Source of the DNA: Trichobilharzia regenti
Lineage: Eukaryota > Platyhelminthes > Trematoda > Strigeidida > Schistosomatidae
Assembly (NCBI GenBank): GCA_944472135.2
Contig: OX235270.1
Coordinates: 72,611,168-72,675,167, forward strand
DNA length: 64,000 bases
Direction: 5' to 3'
The notes below the pieces were generated by a model. The model worked only from the letters and a program-made list of their open reading frames with translations. It had not been told where the DNA came from and did not search any database. Made by a program: the position numbers and the translations under genes. Within the stretch, counting starts at the first letter, position 1. Each line of letters starts with the position of its first letter. Positions 11,807 to 24,400 of this stretch are shown here, one piece after another.

Positions 11807-13141
11807 CAGCAAAAGAACTCTGCGACGATTTTCCAACCTAGGGCGTCAACCTGAGAAGGGTTGTAGGCGTACTGCTGTAAGTCCTACAGTTCTTCAAGTG
11901 TAGGTTGTTGTACCAGAATCCACAACATTTGATTTGTTGTTAGTACATATGTATGTGTTAAATAATTGTGTGAGTTCCAATTATTGTAATTGTTGGTTAA
12001 TCTTGTTTGTGTCCGGACACTCCACAACTTACAATGGTCAACCTGTGAAGGGTTGTAGGCGTAGTGGTGTAAGTCCTGCGATTCTTCAATGGAATTCCAC
12101 CAAGACATGATCAGCGAGGTTGTTTGTACTATTTGTATATACGTGTGGTGTGTCATATCAATTGGTGTTTTTGGATTCATTGTGTTTACTTGTTGTTTTC
12201 GTATCTTGTTGTTATTGCATAATTCTGTTAAAAATTTCGTCGTGATTACTTCTGAAGTTGTTTCGAGTCTTCTACATCCATGAATGAATTGATTGATGTT
12301 AGGGAGAGCAGATGGGTCGTATACGCCGTGGAGGCTATTGTTGAGAATGAAATGCACACGGAGATAATTGTTAGCTACGGTCCGACACGCCGGGGAGAAA
12401 GAGTGTAAACGACTGAGGCTCTCATACATCACCGTTACTAGAACTGAGGCAGAATGAGTGACAAGCGATTTCAGTGGTAATTGGTAATGAGCAGATAAGA
12501 GGATGTGCGTAGAGTATCATGAGTTGGTGCTATGGTCACGTTGCATTCTGCAAGAATCATTCTAGCAAGTGGCGATTGTGTTGCAAGATGTCAAGAGGAG
12601 GTCTCTGTCTGGAGGCGCAGGTCGTCAGCGATGTGTGAGATTATGCTGTGGGTACGCTTGTGGTCTGTCGGCTTTTCTGTTTGTTTTCCATTTCAGCTCT
12701 GTCCGTGTGACCCAGGTTCTCGCAATGGCATCCAAGTCAACGTGCATTGGTCGTGAAGGAAAAAAGGGTTGGATCCCTTTTTTGCCGGGGAGTGTCAATG
12801 GAGTTGAAGATTGAACGATCAATTCTTGGTTGTTTGCTCAAAATCAACTTCCCCAATTTTCGCGGAGGCATCAATACGACAGTCATCGTCTCATCGGTCG
12901 CTGTTCAGAAAGAGGAGTGAAACATCGTCAGAAGTAATACAATGATTTATTATTGTAATATTTGTTTTCAGACCTTAGTTCACTTATTCCTTTTATATGT
13001 TGGTGTAACAATAAAGAAATATCAAGCGGCAGATCGGTGTTTTGGTTTTCTCGTCCGTTATAACTAAGCATTTCTGAAATCTTCAAGGAACAGCGTGGGC
13101 CCGGGCGTAGCGAGAGCTGGGCATTAACGGTTTATGAGACG
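11807..13141 (+). repeat. Right-terminal LTR-like block of the array
   Basis: Same content as 1580-2914 with AATAAA at 13010-13015. Identity to the unit sequence continues to 13143 and then stops, which defines the right edge of the array. Confidence 0.6.
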
Positions 13142-13307
13142 TGATTGACAGTTGCTATTAGTCAATTCACACGCTTGATGCTTCGCAGCACTATTGTAGG
13201 ACGCCTGGTTGCCGGTGGTACTGTGTTGTTTTAACTGTTGCCAATATTGTGGCGATAAAGAGCCACTAAATTATTGGCTAGTAGTACTGATCACTCAAGT
13301 CTGGATG

Positions 13308-13580
13308 TTGACATTCACTATTTAGGTCGGCTCCTTGAGCTGACAGCTCGCTATTTGGGGGTCCAAACTTTCGGCATAAAGTGGTGTTACAACCCTTCAT
13401 CTGTGCACGATCTCTAGCCGGTTGAGCAATCATCACACGATGGTTTTCATTCCAAAATATATTTCGTTTCTTGGACGATCAATCTGGTGTTTAGACTTGC
13501 CTTTGGACGAAACAGAACAAATACTACGGTAGTTGTGGCATAAGAACTTGAGTTGGTATACATCTCACTTTGACTCAGCA
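13308..13580 (+). mobile_element. Ty3/Gypsy (CsRn1/Boudicca-like) LTR remnant
   Basis: This stretch aligns by eye with 42228-42515, which lies immediately upstream of Gypsy pol sequence. Shared blocks include GGTCGGCTCC / GGTCGACTCG near the start, GTGCACGATC in the middle, and the run around CTTGCCTTTGG near the end. No gag or pol can be recognised after it, so it is a solo or truncated LTR. Confidence 0.55.
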
Positions 13581-14989
13581 TCAACACCCCCATTTTCTGA
13601 AATATCTCATTTGAGTGAAGTGAAGGCTGCACACCGTAGTGATCGGCCGTTTCTTACTGGTGGTGTTCGGCCTATTTTATTCTCACGAAAAGATTATGGA
13701 TACAATTTCAATGGGAATATTTCCTGTCATTCTCAAGTAATTGGTCTTAAAACATTTGGTGTAATAATGTAACTGTATGCGAATCTTCCGCCGTCAGTTC
13801 CTGCTATTGGGCTGGCTTGATATGATCTTTCACACACAACCTTCTATCAGCTCATTAAAACGTCTTCTTACGCCCTGAGTCACGAACTGCTGATAGTCTT
13901 CTATTTACTGCGGACAATGTTATTTTCGTCATTTAAATGGAAGAGTTGACTTCGAACATTTGACCCACAATATATCGTCAATGGATAATAAAATCAGCTA
14001 AGTGTTCTTCTGGGCGATTTGTTTTCTCAAGGTGATTTTCCATGGTTTTACCGCAAAATCCGCCTTTATTCTCTTCGTCCTACTCAGTACACCAAGACTT
14101 TGAACTATCCTCAGTTCGACTGTTCTTATTCATTAAATCCTTGTAACTTTTGGTTTCATAATCCTTTGTAATAACGTTCTGCAAAGCGAGAATGAGTTTG
14201 AACGGATCACAATCCCAACAATTTCCTTGTTTACTGGTACATCTGGCGGATTATCTACAGTCGCTTGTCGAGAGAACTACCTGCGCGCAAACATTGCACT
14301 CTATTAGGACATCTAACAATCGACCATTAAAGTGGCCGTCACAGACATCTCAGAGCCTAGCATCAAATAAAAGGGGATGGTGGCTCGTGATGATCGGCAG
14401 TGGTCATTTAAATCATGCAGTGCTTCAAGTGCCTGCTTAGCTGCCATCTTGTTTCCAAAGTAAATATTCGTGGGGCAAAATAAATTAGAAACAAGATTTT
14501 TGTTGTATCTTCTAATTCCTGTCCGATGGGACCACCATTTATGTATTTCACGCTAATTTTTGATTGATTATCTTTAGACGCCAATTAAGCAACCGACTCT
14601 CACATCAAAATAATGGAGCGAATCATCTACCTATAGCGTGAATGATCACGAGGAGAGGTTGTAACGTCTGAACGTTTATTTGCGAGTGAGGCCGGGGAAC
14701 CTAGTCAAATACATGAAGCTTTATTCATCATACAATATCTTTAGGTGGATGAAGAGAGCCTTAAACATTATAAAGCCCTACTCGGTAACTCTCCCCGTCG
14801 TTCTGAATTCCCCAATCATCAACTATCTGTGAGTGGCCACATTCTTTTATGGTCCCACTGCAGTAAATTATATTAATCTGAGCACCTTGTCAGTTGTGGG
14901 AAACACCTTGGCTACTTCAACTTTAACAGCTTCCCAATGCCTACCTCCCAAAGATATAAAAACTGGTCCTCAAAATGCATCTGAATTTT
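13581..14989 (+). other. Intergenic, no recognised gene
   Basis: Two short ORFs (13533-13772 and 14192-14440, plus) have no recognisable motif and are probably chance. The part next to 13580 may be internal Gypsy sequence. Confidence 0.4.
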
Positions 14990-15560
14990 TGAGGACTGTC
15001 TAATCAGAAACAGAGAAAAGTTGAGGGACCTGACGAAGACAATACAGAGTTGTTTAAGGATAGTAGTGATGAATTGTTTCCTGGGTTGCCTGAGACATTA
15101 GATAATGTCTGGGAATAAAAGTTAGCCTCGTTGAACTGCTAGAAACGGTTGATAATCTCAGTTTATACAAATACAGACAAGTCCTCCTAGTATAATCATA
15201 AGGGGATAAGCTTGACTAATATAATATCAGCAGTCTCATACTCAACTATCACGTATAGACTAAGCAGTACTAGGAAAGAATAGACCTGGAGAAATCAGGG
15301 AGGCTCTAAACCAAGATGACGGGCAATTAGTATGACCTCACTACCTGGCAAATTCTGGAATACTTTCAAGAGTCCAAAACTTGCCATAATTCCCAACCTG
15401 GAGACGATATCGTTATTCATTGACCTAGAGGTGATGGCGACGAAGAGAGTGTGGAAAACGTACATCGCATCAATTAAGGTGCACTACATGAACTAATGCA
15501 GTCATGTGAAGGTAGTAGTATCAGCTACTGCAGTCCATCAGCGGTGCATGTATCCATTTT
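14990..15560 (+). mobile_element. Decayed RTE-B LINE reverse-transcriptase fragment
   Basis: Conceptual translation with several frame changes gives, in order, 'EGPDEDNTELFKDSSDELF', then 'HKGISLTNIIS', then 'TWRNQGGSKPR'. These align with the RT blocks 'GPDGMTPEVFKYGGDSL', 'NHRGISLTNIVS' and 'TRGDQAGFRPGR' of the better-preserved RTE-B copy at 25256-27905. It is on the plus strand and heavily mutated, an old insertion. Confidence 0.6.
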
Positions 15561-17775
15561 GTCACAGATGTACTGAAATATGTAATCTTAATCGGTTTAA
15601 GACTCTTAGGCAATGTCGTCCATGTGAAGTCTACGGGTGATGTGGTCTTTTCAATAATAAGAGCAATAACATTTATTCCAAATATTTTGTCTTTTTCAAT
15701 TCTTTTGGTTCACTTAAGTTAACCACAGCAAACTCGAATGCCGGTTTCCAAGTGGGAAGTTGTTTGTGTAAACCTTTGTAATTTCGCAGTGAAGAGCTTG
15801 CAAGCCCACACCCTTTTTATATGCCAGCTTTTCATCTGTTCATTCTGTATCTGAAGATCGGATTTCAAACTAATAACAAGTAGTCATCAAGTCTTCTTGC
15901 TAAATATTCGGCAAGTAGGAAACGAATGCAAATAAATGCGGCAACATATCACACTAGTTCGCCTTACAACTACTTTAAATAATCAGTCGATGATATGCTG
16001 TTTTAATAAGTCCACTACACTCACCATTTGTCAACATTATAATAATAATAATGTATATTCTCATATAAACATATAAATTCACATGAAAATGCATGCCATT
16101 TTTACAGGCACGATCAAGTATGATATAATATCAAATCGTAGATTGTCTACAAGTTAATAATGTTTCAACAGTTAAATATTTGATATATATATAAATACAC
16201 ATTGTCTGAACTAGGCTGTATAGTTATTGAATTGTACAATTGTCCTCCAGGTTGAGCGGGAAAATGGACTTCGTTTCGTTTTCATCCCGTGGTTGTCTGC
16301 ATACGATAACCAACCAATATTGAGGTAAGTACAACGTTTACAAGGGATTGAAAGCTGTTTTAGAAAAGTAAAAGTGCTGAGGTGAATCATTAAATTGTAA
16401 TGAAATAGGTAAGTGCAAGTATCATTAATAAATGCATTAATAAAGAAAACTCCCTAGGCTGACAACGTTCATTTGCAATGTATAATGCTACACGTATATC
16501 TCGTACTATCATGATGTCCACTTTTGGTTTTAATACATTTATCCTCAGTTGTGCCAGTTGTTTTTGTTTTATACCTTTTTGTGCATTTAATGTACAACCG
16601 TACCCTTCAGAGAGTAGGAATATAATAAGTCATAAAGAGCTGTAAAATGTTAGGTTTAATGGGATATAATGAGGATCAAGTAAAGACGTTATTGGAAAAT
16701 GAATGAGATAAGACATTGTGAAGTGGTATTTAAAGATCAGACAATGGACAGCAAGTTAGTTTATAAGATGCCCCATAAATCTGTGCAGATCCCGCGTGGT
16801 CGCGTCTCAACAATAGGCTGAGCGAATGGTATATTTAAAGGTAGAAGCATGATCTGTCAAGGCGTTCATTATTATCTTTTTCAAGATAAAGATCTAAGCC
16901 CTCATAAAAATCAGAAATATCTCGAGCCTTTAATTTGTATATTGCTGTTCCTGCAGAATGGGGCGATTCACCTTAGTGATCCCCACCATATCTACTGATC
17001 AGCTAACGCCACCCTCCCTCCTTTTTTGATGTTAAGCTCTGAGACTATGATTATTATGGCTACCGCAAATATATTGCTTGGTACCAGACATGTTCGTACC
17101 TCATATTCCATCTCCCTAGCTTTCTTAATGAGTGCTTCCAATAGGTCTCCGCGTACATCTTTATGAACATTATATATGTATGCATGCGTCCTAATGAACA
17201 GATTACTTTACAAGAAGTTAGAACCTTAAAGAATAAAAAGAATAGGTTTTGTGAATAGTGAAGCAAGATTCAGCAGAACAATATAGTTAGGGATCAATGT
17301 AGGTAGTATGAACTGAAGGTAAGGTCGGTTGGCAGGACTTAGTGTACTAAATTATCATGACAGTCTTATATATAGTCAACATTTGACATTGCAAAGTAAC
17401 CTGTCTACATATATTATAAAAAGATATTAACAGAACCAACAAAATTTCAGCATTTGTTTAACAATACTACAGAAGGGTAGTTAGTACTACAGGTAGTCGT
17501 AAAGTAAATCAATCTATGTATAATAAGAGCATAGTCAGTGTCATAATTCGTATTATCAAAGAATACATTAGGCTCAATAACTGAGTGTTATAAGGGAAAC
17601 AAGCATGGTAAAGCAAGAGAACACTTGCCGCATAGCTATTTTAATCATTTTAAGTATTTTAATGACAATCGAATTTCAAGTATTGAACCTACATAATTAC
17701 TAAGTGTTATTATATTGGTATTGGGACTAGTGTACTTTCCGTAGTTAAATATTGAAAAGCCATTGTCTCTCCACT
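15561..17775 (+). other. Intergenic, AT-rich, no recognised gene
   Basis: No ORF has a recognisable motif. A short ATA/ATAATA microsatellite lies near 16036-16052. The minus ORF 17060-17266 is probably chance. Confidence 0.4.
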
Positions 17776-19884
17776 CTACCAGCAGTTGAGATCTTTGAGG
17801 CGGGCTAGGGTGGACATGTTTATATGTTTTTCTAGGCTCCTTTTGAAACTGTCAGGCCTTTCACAGGATCTTATCTCAGAGGGTAGTTGGTTCCAAAGTT
17901 TGCAATATTTAATGGTGAAGAAGTTAGCTCTAGTGGCGTGTTTATGGGTGTTAACCTTGAGAAGGTAGTTGTGGTTGCGTAGTCCATACGATTTAGGATT
18001 AGCCCAGGTTATGGACGAGTTACTGTTACAGTGCTTTCTTATAACTTTGAATAAGAGAAATAAATTGCACTTCACTCTCCTTAACCATAAGGGCTCTAAG
18101 TCCAGTCGAATACATCTGTCAAGGTATTCTATTTGCTGACCATAGCCTAATATGCGTTTCGTAAGGAATCTTTGGACACTTTCAACTTTTTTTCTGTCTG
18201 CTGATTTAAAGCTACTGTATAAGTGGGCACAGTATTCAAGTTTGGGGCGAATGCATATCTTATATATGGCTAATCTGGCTTCTGGAGTGTAAAAGTTGCG
18301 TAGCACAAAGCCGGTTAGACGTTTACAATCAGATACCACCTTATTTGCATGTTCAGTAAAGGTAAGATCTGAGTATGTTATCCCGAGATCTGTGACTGTG
18401 TTTGTGTTTGAGACAAGGTCACCGTACATGTATAGACACATGCTAGGTTTCCAACGTCCGAAGTATGTTATCCCAGACTTAGCTGGATTGAACGTTAACT
18501 GCCACTTTTCACTCCAATTACATAGACTATTTAGGTCTTCTTGGATTTTACTAACAATATTCATATCATTATAGTCAAAATCATAGACAACTTTGAGGTC
18601 ATCTGCAAAGAGGTATGGCTTGCCATACTTGATCATAGAGACAATATCATTTATGAATACAATGAATAGGGTAGGGCCAAGAACACTACCTTGTATCACG
18701 CCGCTGGTTATCGGTTTGGATGTTGATAAGTGATGGTTGACTTTAACTAACTGTTCTCTTCCTGTAAGAAAGGAAGTTATCCACTCAAGAAGCCTTCCAC
18801 TTATTCCATAAGATAGGAGTTTCAGTATGAGTCTTTTATGTGGGACTTTATCAAAAGCTTTCCTAACATCTAGAAATAATGTTGCTGCCGAACGACCTTT
18901 GTCTACACATTCAGTAATGTGATCGAAATAATCTAACTGGCACGTAATGCACGATCTTCTATTTAGGAAACCGTATTGGAAAGGGGATATTAAGTCATTC
19001 GAGAGCAAATACTGAACAATTTGCTTCTTTACAATCTTTTCCATCACACGTGAAACTACGGAAGTAATGTTGATGGAGCGGTAATTATCTATGTCCGCTG
19101 TAGGTCCGGTTTTGTGAATGGGTACAACGTAGGATTTCTTCCAGCTATTTGGATATGTTCCACTCCTTATCGAAGTTGAAAATATCTTGAGAAGAAGTAG
19201 ATTCATGTCATTTCCACCATTTTTTAAGAGGACGGAAGACATTCCATCTGGGCCGGGAGTATTAGTAAGCTTAAGAGTTGTGATAGCTTTATCGATTTCT
19301 TGGGCGTTTAAGACTACATCGCTTAGACACTTTTCTGTTTTACGAGGGAAATCTATATCCTGGTCATTTTCTAGAGTGTACAGTTTGGCAAAGTGCGTGC
19401 TAAACACCTCACATATATCCTCAGCACTTTCGTGAGTAATGCCACCTAGGTGTATTATTTTTGGATATGTTGATTTGGAGTTAGTTAACCTACTTTTGAA
19501 GAGTTTGGCTATTTCTCCAGTGTTATGTGGCGACTGAATTGCCCGCGTTTCTTTATTCCTAAGACTTAGATTTTTTAACTCATGGATTCTAATGAGGATT
19601 GTTTTGATAGCGATTAACGACGATAAGTCGTCATGTCTATAGTAACTTAATGAATGCTTCCGCAAACTTCTTCTTAATGATATTGGAATAAAATCACCTT
19701 GAGGGATTTTGAATTTAATCAGTTTCACAGGCGCTATGACATCATTAACCGACTGTATATTGTCATAGAAGTTTTTAAGGACTTCCTCTAAGGAGTCATT
19801 GGTAAAGTAGGAATCCCAATTAGAGTATCTAATCAAGTCCTGATACAAGTCCCAATCATACACAGATCCCATGACAATTGACAC
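17776..19884 (-). CDS. CR1/Jockey-type LINE reverse transcriptase, 5'-truncated but open frame
   Basis: An uninterrupted 702-aa frame encodes a non-LTR retrotransposon reverse transcriptase, which would copy the element RNA into the target site. Visible motifs: 'GPDG' at about residues 211-214; 'DNYRSINITSV' at about 266-276; palm motif A 'FLDVRKAFD' at 337-345; motif B 'GVIQGSVLGP' at about 395-404; and catalytic motif C 'FADD' at 426-429. The CR1-like C-terminal region holds 'IRPKLEYCAHLYS' and ends in a Cys-Trp. There is no apurinic-type endonuclease domain, which normally precedes this part of ORF2, so the element is 5'-truncated near 19885 and the ATG is not a true start. The intact frame suggests a fairly recent insertion. 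No poly(A) tail is seen, as usual for CR1. Confidence 0.9.
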   Translation of the reverse strand: MSIVMGSVYDWDLYQDLIRYSNWDSYFTNDSLEEVLKNFYDNIQSVNDVIAPVKLIKFKIPQGDFIPISLRRSLRKHSLSYYRHDDLSSLIAIKTILIRIHELKNLSLRNKETRAIQSPHNTGEIAKLFKSRLTNSKSTYPKIIHLGGITHESAEDICEVFSTHFAKLYTLENDQDIDFPRKTEKCLSDVVLNAQEIDKAITTLKLTNTPGPDGMSSVLLKNGGNDMNLLLLKIFSTSIRSGTYPNSWKKSYVVPIHKTGPTADIDNYRSINITSVVSRVMEKIVKKQIVQYLLSNDLISPFQYGFLNRRSCITCQLDYFDHITECVDKGRSAATLFLDVRKAFDKVPHKRLILKLLSYGISGRLLEWITSFLTGREQLVKVNHHLSTSKPITSGVIQGSVLGPTLFIVFINDIVSMIKYGKPYLFADDLKVVYDFDYNDMNIVSKIQEDLNSLCNWSEKWQLTFNPAKSGITYFGRWKPSMCLYMYGDLVSNTNTVTDLGITYSDLTFTEHANKVVSDCKRLTGFVLRNFYTPEARLAIYKICIRPKLEYCAHLYSSFKSADRKKVESVQRFLTKRILGYGQQIEYLDRCIRLDLEPLWLRRVKCNLFLLFKVIRKHCNSNSSITWANPKSYGLRNHNYLLKVNTHKHATRANFFTIKYCKLWNQLPSEIRSCERPDSFKRSLEKHINMSTLARLKDLNCW

Positions 19885-21386
19885 TGTTAATTACCACCAC
19901 ATCATTCCATTCTTACCGCTGGAGTATCAGCAGAACAATGGCAACTGTGTCAACAGTATGAAATATCCGCCATATTAAAGCAAAATTGTATGGTATGTTG
20001 TAGTATCACAGTTATCAGTTGTCAATTGTTAAATATGACTTTCAACCTGAGAAAAAGCGGAGTAGTGCAGCTATGCATCTGCAGGTTGCATAATCTAAGT
20101 AACTCCCTGTGCCATGATAACTAGTCCTGTGCGGTATAATAGCGCGAGTAGGGCGTAGTTCCAGCGAGAAAACGGACACAGGTGTGAATCACGCGGTTGA
20201 TACAAGGAGGGTATATGTGGTTATACACTTAACGCATAGACAGTCAGGTGTATTCATTCCTGAGCTTTTGTAAGGTTGTACAAAACGTAATTTAGACCAA
20301 ATCATGACACCGCTGCCCCCATTACTCAGAAGGGACAATAACCTTTTGAAAACAGTTCAGAGATGGTGGAAGAAATGGTGACGGGTGTCCAATATCAACC
20401 AAATGACGAGTGACCGGACAAATTACGCCTTTTCATAATTAGCTACCGTCGGCTCAGGGATGGCTTAACTACTGCTTGTGCGACTACAAGTAACCAGAGA
20501 CACTCAAACAAAGGTATTATGTCACTGGATACATGTGGGCTCCCTCGCAGCAATCCGGGGTTGATAGCGCACTAGAGAGTAAAGACTCGAAATTCTTTAC
20601 GAGCAGACTATGTGTCCGTGGGAAGTCTTCAGCTGCGACTGGAAAATTATGCAGAGAAACAGTGACTGAAACCAAATGGCCTATATCCCTGAAACCCACA
20701 GACTACTAGTGGGTATACACCCGAAATCATCCTTTCATTACTTCCCATTCTCCTCTGTCTGACTTTTATGACTACTGAATCTACTAATTACCTTAGGTTA
20801 TCGTGGATATATAGATATGTATACATAAAATTTCAATAGCAGTATCCATATACATATTTCCTTTTCCATTATCCACATAGTCCACTTTGATGACACCTGC
20901 TTTTTTTCCGACCCTACTGGACGAATAAAAGGCGAAGAGATCAACTACATTCACAATAGCCTTACTGTCCTGACACACCACATACTAAAAACCACATATA
21001 ATCACTCCCAGCAACACTTCGTTCGGAATCGACCAATGCTTAGACGGCCAAATGGCGGAAAGAACTACGCAAATGCTAGCCAGAGACTAAGAACCTTCAC
21101 TTTACAGCCTAGAAGTGAGCAAATATATTTTTTAAAGTAGTAGCGGTGGATTGTTAATAGTATCCTTGGGTAAATATCAGCTGTTAGCGGAGCAGCAGTA
21201 GCATCAGCTACAAAACACATCACAATGCAAAAATGATAAAATACTTGACCAGTCCACGATACTGTCAAATAAAGATGAATAATGCCTCCGAAAATACTAT
21301 CCAATCACAGTCAGTCTATCGAGCACAAACCAGCGCGATTTTTAGTCTTACTCTCCACACACTGTTCTACATAACATTCGGTTGAA
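19885..21386 (+). other. Intergenic region upstream of the PSME3IP1 homologue
   Basis: No recognisable coding sequence. The three short minus ORFs (20517-20699, 20793-20981, 21065-21304) have no motif. A TTTTTAG at 21339-21345, about 40 bases before the start codon, could be a splice or trans-splice acceptor for the 5' UTR. That is speculative. Confidence 0.4.
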
Positions 21387-21497
21387 ATGCCGAAGTTTAT
21401 ATCTGAGGTCGACGTCGAAGCCCGAAAAAAGATTCAGGAGGATGAAGGTATAGTCGAAGCTCCATACGATGCTAGGTCCCTATATGAAAGACTGCAG
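21387..21497 (+). CDS. PSME3IP1: PSME3IP1 homologue exon 1 (coding)
   Basis: Starts at the ATG at 21387 and ends in CTGCAG before the donor GTATGT (21498). It encodes 37 residues ending in Leu-Gln. Upstream of the ATG no in-frame extension fits the family. Confidence 0.88.
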
Positions 21498-24400
21498 GTA
21501 TGTCCATCATTTGTTAATCAGATTTGAACGTTTTTGATTATTGTTCCTTTTCTTTCTGATAGCTTTTTATCCTAGGAATAAGAGTCGTGGTAGATCTTAA
21601 AACAATTTTTTTTATCTTTTCTGAACACACCCGCCCAAGACTGGAAAATAGTTCTTAGGCTGCCACTTATGTTGACTCCCTTGTAGGGGAATGCTTTCGT
21701 AAACACGAGAACGTCTGGACAGAACACGCGGCATATCCCGGGGCGCTATTACTATGGATTATTACCTTACATCCTCATGTACGTGCCTGGTGCAGAATAA
21801 AATGCGATTAGCTGTAGCGTATTGATTTGGAGTTTTCACACTTATAGATTCAGTGTATTGTACAGCCGATTGTGAAGCCATGCCCACCTTCATTACTCGT
21901 CAGAATTAATTTCAGTAATTAGAATGTCCTACAAAATATGCATTTAAGATACTCTGTGTGTCATCTGTGGCTATTTCTTCAAGAAGGATATTGTTTATTT
22001 CATAATCAAAAATTCAGAATTTCAAATATTTTTCACCAACAGACCCTAGCGAGTCTATCTGCCTGATCAAGTATTACAAAACCATTCATTGTGAAACGTA
22101 ATATAATTACGAACGCAACTAGACGTTTTTATAATACCTTTTCTAAAGTTATTTTAACGACGTACCCTAGGCAAATAAATCTGTGTATATGTCTATTAAT
22201 TTGGATGTTTGAGCAAAGTGTGTATGCATGCAGATACTTTCTACCTCGTATTTAGAGATTAAAACATTGACCCGCACACTTGTTCATGATTAGTTTCAGG
22301 AAGTCACATAAGGTTTATTCTGCGTTACAGTCCTCATATTGTGTTTGTCATATCATTCATTAATTCGTAATTCTTCTGGTAGTACAGAAGTAAAAGAACT
22401 CTAGAAAGTTCGCGTTCTATTTAGGGTTTGCACAATGACGTCTTGAACAGCTATGCTTCGTAGACTCATGAAATCAACCCAAAGCGTCTCAATACATTGA
22501 CAGAGGTCGGGTCAACATGGCAACTGCCTACATATATGTGAACAAGTGTCAGTGGTGATCTAGTTGAATTTAGAATCAGCTCTAGTGCTTGGCGCTGCAT
22601 TGGCATCATCAAGACGGTATGCTTTGGTTTCTGAAGTCAAATTACTGGACTTAATTTCTATTTACAGTTGTTTAGGCTGCAAAGTTATGCCAAAGTGAAA
22701 AGCAACCGGCAAAAGTCGGGAGATGTGGCAGCTCATTCAAACCACCTGCAATTTTGTCTTTAGCACTTGATGCGACACCAACAACAGATAAGTCGGACGA
22801 TGATGCGCACATGAAATACTGCTCGGGCCTTTAGATGGTTGTATTCAAAAGAATTATCTTGGTATGTTTTATAGAGATCCCTGAAATACAGTGTGCATCA
22901 ACAATGAGGTTTACCGGAGTATTGATCAGGTAGATGTCCATTGGATGACAGTCTAGGGGAGATGGCTAAACCCTGATTCCAAACCTCCAACGACTGGCGT
23001 ATGAAGCTCACTGGAGCTCACCGGCAGACGTATGGACAAAGGGCTTGTTGGATGTCCTGGATGTCTGGCCCCATTCAAAAATGCGTATGAACCGAACTCC
23101 GGTCACCGGCTGCCAATGGATAGTGGACTCCTTACTCCACTCCTACTGCCTTGTAGGTCACACTTGGCTGTGTAAAGGCTAGAGCCGCACTCTCAAACAA
23201 AAGGCCGAGCGATGCTGGGGACATCACTCGTACCGTATTCCCATGAAACTTCATGAACTCTCTTACAAATTGCCGCGCCTGGGCAGCGATGATTCGAGAC
23301 GTTCATGAAGCCGGCTCATCCTCCCGTAGGAGATAGCCGAAGTAAAGTAAGTAAGTAAGATGTTTAGTGAGTGCACCAGTTTGAGTGAGTGTTTAGATTA
23401 GTTGAGTTAGTTTTTCACTGACATATAGCTTCATTTTTTGTTTGAAGGATGAGTTATTGTTCGACCGCCAGCATTTCGATATTTATGAAATGGTATTTGA
23501 GGCAGATGGCACACCGACTAACAACTTAATAGGACACCTAAAATACTAGACCGGTCATTTATAAAACTAGTTTAGCTGGTTCACAACCTATAGCCAATAT
23601 TCTGGATATTAGTGTTCGGTTAGTACGGTACGGAGCGAACGACTGAGCAGTGCACACTCCCTTTGGTGGGTAGCCAGCCGGAAATCACGTCTGAACCAGA
23701 GATGGTGTAAAGTGGCGGGCATATGCGAAACGAGCTTTCTGTATCCGTTCTGAGATTTCGTCAACGGTTAACCCATTGACACTGGCTGATGCAACTCCCA
23801 AAATCAGTGAAGTGGTCAATACACTCAGCCACCACTTCACTCCCTATCTCCTAAAGCTAGGAGTCTGTCTGTCTGTCTGGATTCAACATAGAACTTGGCA
23901 CCGAAGTGCAGCTGTTCGAGTTGCCACGTTCCAAATAGCACACAGAGGTAGACAAGAAGATGAATGAAGAGAATCAATACAGTCTGACAAGTATAAGAGT
24001 GAAACGGAATGGGTAATGGTAGAAAGGAATATGAAAGATTACAGAGACTGAATACATCTGCGCTGGCCATTGACAACGATTTTGAGCCATGTCACCTATT
24101 GTCTCCAGCCATTGATTCGTAGAGCCAGTCCCGAGGGTCCCAACCCGGGAGTCTGCATCTCCCTACCTGACTCAGTTTAACTGTCAAGGATTTCATGGAT
24201 TGATGCCATGTTTTTGTTTGGCCACCACTGGCTCTTTTCCAACCTGAGTAGTTGATGTGGTCCAGTCCTGTAGCATCATCTTGGATTTGATGGGAGAGAA
24301 TCGCGTGCTAAATATTCGAAGATTGCTGTTCAGCTCAAGGTGTTGAGAAGACTGCATTTTGTTAGCGTCTTCACCTAGGAGGTAAGACTATATCATCTGC

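Larger units (their letters stand above)
1..13141 (+). repeat. Tandem array of a 3,409-bp LTR-gag unit (about 3.85 copies)
   Basis: The same sequence recurs with an exact period of 3,409 bp (for example gag starts at 3068, 6477 and 9886, and gag stops at 1486-1488, 4895-4897, 8304-8306 and 11713-11715). Copies differ at only a handful of positions by eye. The array enters the window already inside gag and stops matching at 13144, where the last copy runs into unrelated flank. Taking that breakpoint as the LTR end, units run 2915-6323, 6324-9732 and 9733-13141, with a partial unit at 1-2914. Each unit is leader, gag, then LTR-like block. This is the arrangement expected from unequal exchange between LTRs, or from a concatemer of one-LTR circles. 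An assembly artefact is possible but less likely, because copies carry private differences. Confidence 0.95.
9733..13141 (+). mobile_element. Array unit 4: last gag-only LTR retrotransposon unit
   Basis: Complete unit with gag at 9886-11715. Its LTR-like block is the right end of the array. It shares GAC and CTG variants with copy 1 rather than with units 2 and 3, and has private changes near 12664 and 13104. Confidence 0.7.

Noticed and set aside
1..13141. CRISPR or bacterial-type repeat array
   Set aside because: The period is 3.4 kb with gag coding sequence, in a clearly eukaryotic context with spliced genes.
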